From: Chara braunii
Taxonomy: Eukaryota > Streptophyta > Charophyceae > Charales > Characeae
DNA length: 24,652 bases
Assembly (NCBI GenBank): GCA_003427395.1
Contig: BFEA01000041.1
Location: forward strand, 3,585,846-3,610,497
Direction of reading: 5' to 3'
Shown piece after piece: positions 19,132 to 24,652 of this stretch. The position numbers and the translations under genes are program-made. The first letter of the stretch is position 1, and every line of letters begins with the position of its first letter. The notes beneath the pieces are model-generated. The model was not told where the DNA came from and searched no databases. It was given only the letters and a program-made list of their open reading frames with translations.

Positions 19132-19633
19132 GCCTCTCTTGACGTCGTATAAAGGTTGCTGTAGAAAGCTTCAGCTACCGAGATCATTCCTTCCGTACTG
19201 GTCATTGTTCCATGTGGTCCCTGTAGTTCTACTAGAGCGTTTCTTCCATTTGTCTTGATTTTCTGAAAGAAAAACTCCCTTCATTGTTCTCTCTCCCTCC
19301 TCCCACTCCTTTATTTTGGCCCTTACTTGCAGGCCTCATATCCTCCATCTCTCCCATTCCCCCAACTCCATCCTGGTTGCCTCCAAGGTCCTCTCATACA
19401 TGTCTATTTCTGGGACCGTGTCTGATGAGGTTCTTCTCTGCTATAATTCTGATTGCCTGTTGCAGTTCCTATTCTCTCTCCTTTCTTTTGGCCGCCAACT
19501 GTCTGGGTACCCTACCCCTGCGGTAGCTTTAGATAGAGATGATTTAGCAAAAACAGAAAGGACTGTGCCTCTATGTTGTTTGACTGACGGACTCGAAGAA
19601 CTTCCTGTCTCATTTTGGGAGTTTGGAGCAGTG
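19132..19633 (-). pseudogene. LINE ORF2 linker between endonuclease and RT
   Basis: A continuous minus-strand frame includes ALVELQGPHGTMTSTEGMIS then VAEAFYSNLYTT (about 19240-19140), matching the family block G-x(n)-T---M--VA--FY--LYT. Further 5', TLEATRMELGEWERWR then IKEWEEGERTM is a charged, probably helical linker. Frameshifts or stops separate these. Confidence 0.75.
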
Positions 19634-19739
19634 AGTTATTCAGCATTTTTTTTTTTTTTTAAACCAGTGCTTCATCTATTGGTGGGGAGCGTCAAAACAA
19701 AAAAAAACAAAAACAACAAAAAAAAAGAAGTTATTCAGC
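19634..19739 (-). mobile_element. Short poly(A) retroposon with 11-bp target duplication
   Basis: AGTTATTCAGC at 19634-19644 and 19729-19739 flanks an 84-bp insert. On the minus strand the insert carries GACGCTCCCCACCAATAGAT, GAAGCACTGGTTT and A15: a 5'-truncated tail unit of the SINE-like family at 18829. The other side is also A/T homopolymer (AAAACAAAAAAAAACAAAAA on plus), so orientation rests on homology to the 18829-18916 copy. Confidence 0.8.
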
Positions 19740-20002
19740 TTATAAAAGCTTTTTTACCCTTGCTTACTTGCTTATCCGCGATTAGAGAAAAAAAGAATTA
19801 TATTGGTTTGTGGTCTAACTCCGCGATATAGGGGAGGTCTCCTATTTCCACCGTGTGGATCATGCCTGTTATTCCTGGACCCTGGTGAAGTGAAGAAGTA
19901 GTCTATGCGTGATGCGGACACGTGCTGGCTTTGGTGCCTTTTGTAGTACTAAGTGTAAGTGAATTGTCTCTCATTTGGGCAATAGATTTTGTACGGGTCT
20001 AG

Positions 20003-20157
20003 CAACTCTCTACCTTCTTCACCAGAATACAACGCCCTACCAACTCTCTACCGTCTTCACCAGAATAGAACGCCCGGTCATTATAGCTGTATTTGGCACA
20101 ACTTTCGGTCCAAATGCAGCGATAATGACAGGGCGTTCTATTGGGGTGAAGACGGCA
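20003..20157. mobile_element. Palindromic MITE, copy 1, with a doubled end
   Basis: TACCGTCTTCACCAGAATAG (20049 onward) and the reverse complement of the right end at 20157 (TGCCGTCTTCACCCCAATAG) pair along about 50 bp each, almost the whole 109-bp element, so it is nearly one hairpin. A partial copy of the left end (CTACCTTCTTCACCAGAATA) precedes it at about 20009, 38 bp upstream. It lies in the LINE endonuclease between the GDWT and DPYKIY blocks. Confidence 0.8.
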
Positions 20158-20540
20158 GTTATCGTCATGTTGTGGAATTGGGAGGGCCTCCTATCCTGCT
20201 GCCCCTTCCCATTGCCTAGCACCTCCTGCCATCCTATCTATATAGGATCTAGAGTAGCAGTCCAGTCTCCTACCATTATGAGGTGTCTGTTCGGATCCAA
20301 AAGCACTTGTAGGCTATCTACCATTTGGGCTCTCTGCTGGAATCCATTGGGACGGTAAACCGAGAGCAGCATGTACGGCTCATCGTGAAAGCCAAAATCT
20401 ACTTTTGCCCATCTTCTTCCTTCAGCCGTGTCCACCCGTGTGTCTCCCAGCACTATACTTTTCTCTGCTGCTGACCTCCTATTCAAGAGATAACCACTCC
20501 TGCTGAGTGTGGCCTGCCGGCTGGTGCCCACAGGGCCGCC

Positions 20541-20563
20541 TTTTTTTTTTTTTTTTTTTTTTT
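20541..20563. repeat. T23 homopolymer in the endonuclease
   Basis: Poly-T on plus, poly-A on the LINE strand, with no adjacent retroposon body or target duplication seen. It disrupts the coding frame. Confidence 0.9.
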
Positions 20564-20702
20564 GGGCGAGTACTATTCTTTCACCTTAACCCGTCGTAAC
20601 CTCTGAGTTGTTCTACTCTGCGTCTGCTGATGCTCTGGGGCACTGGTGAGATGTGTCTCCTGGAGACGGACAAAGTCCGGTGGATCTGCTTCGAACCACG
20701 CT

Positions 20703-20808
20703 GAGCCTGTGTATTTGCTTTTTTTTTTTTTTTTTAACACCCCCACCAGTGTTAGTGGTGCTGATAAGAGCAGACACCACTAACACCTGGGGAGCCTGTG
20801 TATTTGCT
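20703..20808 (-). mobile_element. 56-bp hairpin retroposon with 17-bp target duplication
   Basis: GAGCCTGTGTATTTGCT occurs at 20703-20719 and 20792-20808. Between them lie T16 (20720-20735) and a 56-bp body (20736-20791). On the minus strand this is body plus A16, i.e. a poly(A)-tailed insert. The body folds through GTGTTAGTGGTG (20749-20760) and CACCACTAACAC (20775-20786), with CTG/CAG extending the stem and CTCTTAT in the loop. LINE endonuclease coding resumes correctly on each side, showing a clean insertion. Family not recognised. Confidence 0.85.
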
Positions 20809-20880
20809 GACGTTGCTCCACTTAATATCCTGGTTGTCCGGAGCCCCTGCCAAAGCACGTTGACATTGCAATGATTGCAT

Positions 20881-21490
20881 GATGTTATTTTTAATTTAAT
20901 TAATTTATGGTGCTCGCTCTCTTGTTTTCTCTATGATCCTCATTCTCCTCCCTTGCCCCGCTTCCCATCGGTGCTCCATGGCGATGAGACAGGGTTACCT
21001 AGAGAGAGAACTTCTCCATTTACTCTGGAATTCAAGATCCCAGCTACGCCAGGTCTATCCTCGTGGAGTCTAGTGCGATCCTCCTTCCCAGCACTCCGGC
21101 TTCCATACAAAAGCCTCCATTTTTAATTCTATTGCAGCTGCACTTGTAGCGACACACTCGGCCGCCACCTCCCCTCCCAGCAAACGGTACGGTATTGTTT
21201 GCGCCACCTGCCACATAGCATCCAAGGAAGGTCCCCCTTGAGGACTGTTGTGTCCTGCAGATGCAGCAGGATAGGTCTCAAATCTGGCGCTGTGTCCTCC
21301 CCTCCGGTATCCATCCCTTCTGCTGTTAGCTTCCTTCTGCCCCCCCAGAACGAAGGCTCGAGTTGGAAGCTCCTCTCCAATTGAGTTCTGGAGGTCTTTC
21401 CTTGAGCAGGCACTCCCTTCGGCTTTAATGAGCTGGAGCGAAAGGTGAATCGCCACCTCCTAGTCTGAATGGCATTGCTCCTTGTTCCGC
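20881..21490 (-). pseudogene. LINE 5' portion between ORF1 coiled coil and endonuclease
   Basis: Contains a 128-codon minus-strand frame (21456-21070) rich in R, E, G and A with no domain I can name. Its position between the coiled-coil region and the endonuclease suggests the C-terminal part of ORF1 or the inter-ORF region. Assignment is positional only. Confidence 0.4.
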
Positions 21491-21491
21491 T

Positions 21492-21590
21492 TACCGTCTT
21501 CACCCGAATAGAACGCCCGGTCATTATAACTGTATTTGGCACAACTTTCAGGAGATAATTACTGGGCGTTCTATTCGGGTGAAGATGGTA
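21492..21590. mobile_element. Palindromic MITE, copy 2
   Basis: TACCGTCTTCACCCGAATAG at the left and the reverse complement of the right end (TACCATCTTCACCCGAATAG) pair; arms extend through AACGCCCGGTCATTAT. Same family as 20049-20157. Inserted in the ORF1-like part of the LINE. Confidence 0.85.
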
Positions 21591-22260
21591 GTGCATGGGA
21601 GTATCACCATTAATTTTGCCATTCTTCATTCTTCGTGCCCCAACCTCGCTGCTGCTTCTATCTCCTTTTGTTGCTGACCCAGCGCTATTTTCTGCAGGTT
21701 AATTGTTTCTTCATGGATTTCCAGGTTCTGCTCCTTCAGCGCATTGACTTGGGCTTCCACGACCGCCGCCTACCTCTGCATGTCCTCCTTGGACCCTTCC
21801 TGTGCTGCTTCTGAAGTTCTGCTGCCTCTGTCCGTTCTTCCGTCTCCGAGCTCTGCGCCTCTTCTGCTTTGCTTTCCTGCTCTTCAACTGTTTGAGTCTA
21901 AGACTTGCGTTTTCGGTTGCAGCTGCGTTTGCTGTCCCGGTGATTGTAGGATTTTGGCCACTGGAAACATTTGTTGTATTCTTTTTTTTCTTTTTTCTTT
22001 TTTAATGTGTGGATTTTTTTGTTTGGCGGGTCGGGCCTTGCGTGCGTATTGTTTCGCGTAGAACTCGTTTATTTGCTGCTCCTGCGTTAGCAGATCATAA
22101 CCATTCTCTGATGTGATGTCATCTGCTGCTTGTGTGGCATGCTGAAGGTTTTGTAGGTGTTTGTGTGGTGAGCCAACCTCATCTCACATTCAACCTCGCG
22201 TCCCCAATGTCCCCCCTTCCAGCTGCTGCACCTATTCTACCCACCGCTCCAATGTGTCAT
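21591..22260 (-). pseudogene. LINE ORF1-like region with coiled coil
   Basis: Minus-strand frames give LTQEQQINEFYAKQYARKAR (about 22110-22050), then a Glu/Gln-rich segment EEQESKAEEAQSSETEERTE (about 21900-21830), then VEAQVNALKEQNLEIHEETI and NLQKIALGQQQKEIEAAARL (21765-21640), a good heptad-like coiled coil. Near 21990 CFQWPKSYNH-R-SC resembles a damaged CCHC zinc knuckle with one Cys changed to Trp. These features suit the RNA-binding ORF1 protein of a LINE. Several frameshifts and stops. ORF1 proteins diverge fast, so support is position plus composition. Confidence 0.55.
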
Positions 22261-22578
22261 TTTTTATTATTATTATTACCTTTTTTTTTTTCCGAGCTAA
22301 CTGTCGATATGGTTAACTTTCTTTCACACAGAACTCACCAAATGGGGGTGTCGGGGCGGGTGTTACACTGATGGCCGTCGGCAGAACAGATTCAGAAATT
22401 ATTTAAGATTCAGCATGTCGAAATGTGCTGGGTAGCTATTGCAAGTTGCCAACGTGCCACTAATTTCTAAATAAATCTGGTTGATGATGCCTGGCTAGCG
22501 CTCATTGCTGAAGGTTCCTTAACCCATAACTTTTCTTTCCTTCTTTGCTCGATTATGTAATCAATCGTTTATCTTACT
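22261..22578. other. Gene-less interval with (ATT)n and poly-T
   Basis: TTATTATTATTATTA at 22263-22279 and T12 near 22281. No homology recognised. Confidence 0.6.
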
Positions 22579-22971
22579 TTGCGTTCTACCCACTGTACGA
22601 GTTTGAACGTCACAAGACCGAGCATACAATACATACGTAGAAGAAAGCCTCAGCATCGATCCCTTGACGGGTTCAGTCTTCCTTTGTATGCAAGGTCTAC
22701 AGAGGATATCCCGGAGGCCTTGGATGCCGAAGATGGGCCTCCTTTCCAGATCAAACGGCTCTGGTGTATTCGCATTGTTTCACCTATTTGTGAGCATTAC
22801 AGGCAAAACAGAGACAAAGAAGAGTTTGCGGGGAAAGCAGTGGTGCAAGTGCGAGCTGTGATGGACCCCACAATAGCATCAGCTATAGGGCAAGAAAAGT
22901 CCAACCATCTGATGCAGGGGAATCAGGAGATGAAGGCCATTATGATAATGTGCACAGAACCAGACCCATAG
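22579..22971 (+). CDS. Unrecognised 130-codon open frame
   Basis: The only longish frame in the window that is neither low complexity nor LINE-derived. It starts at ATG 22579 and ends at TAG 22969-22971. The protein has a balanced composition with an acidic patch EDIPEALDAEDGPP (about residues 42-55), then QIKRLWCIRIVSPICEHYR, then EEFAGKAVVQVRAVMDPTIA. No domain, signal peptide or membrane segment recognised. An alternative frame (22664-22861) is open over part of it. It could be an exon, a TE remnant or chance; no splice context was resolved. Confidence 0.2.
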   Translation: MRSTHCTSLNVTRPSIQYIRRRKPQHRSLDGFSLPLYARSTEDIPEALDAEDGPPFQIKRLWCIRIVSPICEHYRQNRDKEEFAGKAVVQVRAVMDPTIASAIGQEKSNHLMQGNQEMKAIMIMCTEPDP

Positions 22972-23245
22972 CACCTGGAATCCGTGGATGCGTGTGTAGG
23001 CACAGCGGCAATATTGCGGCTTAGGGAATGTGCCACGCACCAATCAAAGTAATGGAGCCTTCAATCAGAGCCCTTCCTAGAACAGCTGCTGATTTTTGTG
23101 AGTCAAAGACCTTAAGTTGACACAAGTAACAGGACCATAACTACACACACATTCCCCCCCAATAAAAGAAAACGCACAGACACATGTGCAGACACACCTG
23201 CACATGGAAACACGCACACAATCGACGTAATGCTGTTTCCATTTT
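22972..23245. other. CA-rich interval with a perfect hairpin
   Basis: 23140-23222 is CA-rich on plus. CATGTGCAG (23183-23191) and CTGCACATG (23198-23206) form 9-bp arms around a 6-nt loop. No gene. Confidence 0.6.
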
Positions 23246-23481
23246 GGAAAAAAAAGAAAAAGGAAAAAAAAAAGAGGAGAGGGAGGGCGGAGGAGGATGA
23301 TGCAAAAGGAAGAGGAGGAAGCAGCAGAAAGAGGAGAAAGACGGAAAAAACAAGTGGAGGCGGACGAGGCAGGAAAAGGAAGAAGCAGCAACAGGAGGAA
23401 GGAAAGAAAGAGAGAGGATGTTTTCACAGAAGGAGAACGAGGAGAACGAGGAGGAGGAGGAGGAGGAGGAGGAGGAGGAGA
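23246..23481 (+). repeat. Long purine tract ending in (GAG)n
   Basis: About 235 bp almost all purine on plus (GGA, GAA, AGG words), ending in a pure (GAG)n run at about 23448-23480. Open frames here (K/R/E-rich on plus, S/F-rich on minus) are composition artefacts. Confidence 0.9.
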
Positions 23482-23849
23482 TTAGGCCCATAACCAGATT
23501 AATTTTCTGTCAAGTGTACCGTGAACCGTGAACAGTCTTCATTGTGATGATACAGGGGTGACACTGTTTTCCCTTCTGAAATTCAATTCACAATTTCACA
23601 GTCTTCTCTCAGTCTCTGCCAGGTAGAATTTATGGCCTTACCGAACACCTAACACATAGAAATTGATAGAATTCAAATTTCAAAGTCTATCGGACACTTA
23701 GTCTATCGAGTAGGGGACAGACCCTACAGGGCTATATCTCTGCTAAACCGACAAGAAATCTGTCAGGAGCCCTCAGGACTCAAGAGAGCCAGGCATCTGC
23801 AGACTGCAGTCAGAAAAGGGCAAGAAACAACAAGACACATGCTAGGCTG
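23482..23849. other. Gene-less interval
   Basis: No homology recognised. Confidence 0.5.
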
Positions 23850-24075
23850 GAGGACACAGGGCAGGCGAGTGGGCAGCCAAACGACAATGCAAGCAGCAGG
23901 GAGGCATTATGAGCAATAGGGAGGAGCGCAGCGAGGCAAGACGAGGCATTCACAAGCCAGGTAAGCGACAAGGCAAGCACCAGTGTGACCAGATGACCAG
24001 CGGGCAACAAGACGGCAAGGCAAGAAGGCAGTGAGGCATGAAGTCAGAGAGGCAGCAAGGCAAGAAGGCAGACCA
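23850..24075 (+). repeat. Cryptic GGCAAG/GGCAGC low-complexity repeat
   Basis: Words such as AAGGCAAGAAGGCAG (about 24014 and 24056), GAGGCAAGACGAGGCA and GGCAGCAAGGCAAG recur with an irregular 8-10 bp period. Confidence 0.65.
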
Positions 24076-24366
24076 TGTTCCTCAACCAGGAACAGATCAG
24101 GGCCTCGCTCTTGCAGCTGGCCAGTGACAGGACTGGGTCGCCATGTTTCCTGCTATTTTGTCCAAGAGGCCCGGGCCCGGGGTAAGTGTCGCAAAGGCCC
24201 AGGCCAATACATCCGCAATGGAGGCTTTTCCTGGGGCTGGTACTTGGATCGGGATTTTGTACTAGGTGTTGGCCACCATTGGGACGTTCCAGACTAACAC
24301 GAACCTGGTCAGCATTGGGATCAGGGTTCCTGCACATGGACAACATTCGGGATTTGCTTCTGCAAT
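24076..24366. other. Interval without recognised features
   Basis: GGCCCGGGCCCGGGG palindromic patch near 24169-24182. Nothing else identified. Confidence 0.5.
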
Positions 24367-24405
24367 GACTACCGCCTTCCCCCGAATAGAACGCCTGGTC
24401 ATTAT
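24367..24405 (+). repeat. Solo end of the palindromic MITE family, copy 3
   Basis: ACTACCGCCTTCCCCCGAAT followed by AGAACGCCTGGTCATTAT matches the left arm of the elements at 20049 and 21492; no right arm follows. Confidence 0.7.
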
Positions 24406-24425
24406 CAATGTATCAAGAGTCTTGT

Positions 24426-24512
24426 GGCGCACCGACCCTGTGCGCTGCGCGGTGCGCGCGCCGGTGCGCCGTGCGCAGTGCGCTGCGTGCAGGTGCGCCA
24501 GGTGCGCACACC
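24426..24512 (+). repeat. GTGCGC-rich low-complexity patch
   Basis: At least seven GTGCGC words with GCGCGCGCCGG in the middle; alternating purine-pyrimidine over most of the length. Confidence 0.8.
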
Positions 24513-24579
24513 ATTTACTTTATTTTTTTTATTTTACTGTTTGTTTAGGGATTTATTTTACTGTTTTTTTATTTGAGGA

Positions 24580-24582
<3 letters not shown>

Positions 24583-24652
<70 letters not shown>
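24583..24652 (+). repeat. (GA)n microsatellite at window end
   Basis: Seventy bases of uninterrupted GA up to the last base; it probably continues beyond the window. Confidence 0.98.

Larger units (their letters stand above)
19790..20880 (-). pseudogene. LINE ORF2 APE-like endonuclease, interrupted twice
   Basis: EEP-fold blocks in order on the minus strand: FEADPPDFVRLQETHLTS (about 20690-20645; the Glu of QE is the metal ligand); RRSAAEKSIVLGD and LLSVYRPN (within 20531-20340); VGDWTATLDP (20273-20244), where the usual GDFN Asn is Thr; DPYKIYCPNE; SRIDYFF (19912-19892); and EIGDLPYI then LDHKPI (19818-19801), keeping the catalytic Asp-His. The domain nicks target DNA to prime reverse transcription. 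It is split by the hairpin retroposon at 20720-20791 and a MITE at 20049-20157, and carries frameshifts plus a T23 run (20541-20563). Confidence 0.85.
12680..22260 (-). mobile_element. L1-like LINE relic, broken by nested insertions
   Basis: Pieces of one LINE occur in correct 5'-3' order on the minus strand: coiled-coil ORF1 region, APE-like endonuclease, linker, reverse transcriptase and a zf-RVT-like C-terminus. LINE pieces resume where the previous one stopped: the endonuclease resumes on both sides of the retroposon at 20720-20791 and of the MITE at 20049-20157, and the RT segment ending EFWMEFWPI at 18920 is followed in family order by FLELAWQKEEL at 16190. Removing about 3.5-4 kb of inserted DNA leaves roughly 5.5-6 kb, a normal full LINE length. 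Frameshifts, stops and lost catalytic residues show it is inactive. Domain order is that of plant-type L1; that one copy is involved is inference. Confidence 0.8.

Noticed and set aside
20541-20563. T23 run as the tail of another retroposon
   Set aside because: No body and no target duplication could be found beside it; treated as an expanded homopolymer.
23077-23493. Ser/Phe-rich minus and Lys/Arg/Glu-rich plus open frames
   Set aside because: Direct product of the purine tract and (GAG)n repeat.

Overview
This is nuclear DNA from a eukaryote with a repeat-rich genome, drafted from short reads: it has very low coding density, many A/T homopolymers and microsatellites, poly(A)-tailed retroposons, inverted-repeat elements and N gaps. 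I found no intact gene. The only protein-coding homology I can defend comes from retrotransposon relics. The main one is an L1-like LINE of the plant type (APE-like endonuclease, reverse transcriptase, then a zf-RVT-like C-terminus), which fits a green-lineage (streptophyte) host. The species cannot be fixed from the sequence.

Layout. 1-2540: A-rich dispersed repeats and a family of small inverted-repeat elements whose ends carry CACCAGTAC next to TTAA-like sites. 2540-3955: no gene, with a tRNA-like T-arm near 3100. 3956-4421: a foldback element. 4422-7800: AT-rich DNA with short local duplications and a possible decayed Ty1/copia pol fragment (about 5690-6260). 7800-10157: gene-less, with one SINE fragment and a GC-rich patch. 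10158-10618: assembly gap. 10619-12620: a purine-rich flank, an AT-rich stretch, then a G-rich block holding two copies of a dispersed repeat.

12680-22260 (minus strand): I read this as ONE LINE copy, 5' end on the right, broken by later insertions. From right to left: ORF1-like coiled-coil region; endonuclease (20880-19790); linker (19630-19130); pre-RT segment (19131-18917); a block of about 2.7 kb of other repeats (18910-16191); RT fingers (16190-15958); a 119-bp tandem array (15955-15420); RT palm (15419-14743); C-terminal domain and zf-RVT-like end (14742-12680). Inside it sit two palindromic MITEs, a 56-bp hairpin retroposon with a 17-bp target duplication, another short poly(A) retroposon with an 11-bp target duplication, and a tandem 182-bp duplication. 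Frameshifts, stops and changed catalytic residues show the LINE is dead.

22261-24652: one unrecognised plus-strand ORF (22579-22971), a purine-only tract ending in (GAG)n, low-complexity CAAG-rich DNA, a lone MITE end, a GTGCGC-rich patch and a terminal (GA)n microsatellite.

The most notable points are a Nextera transposon-adapter sequence embedded in the contig at 15843-15868 (an artefact, not biology), the tandem array built from the LINE's own RT segment, and the tiny hairpin retroposon cleanly inserted in the LINE endonuclease.
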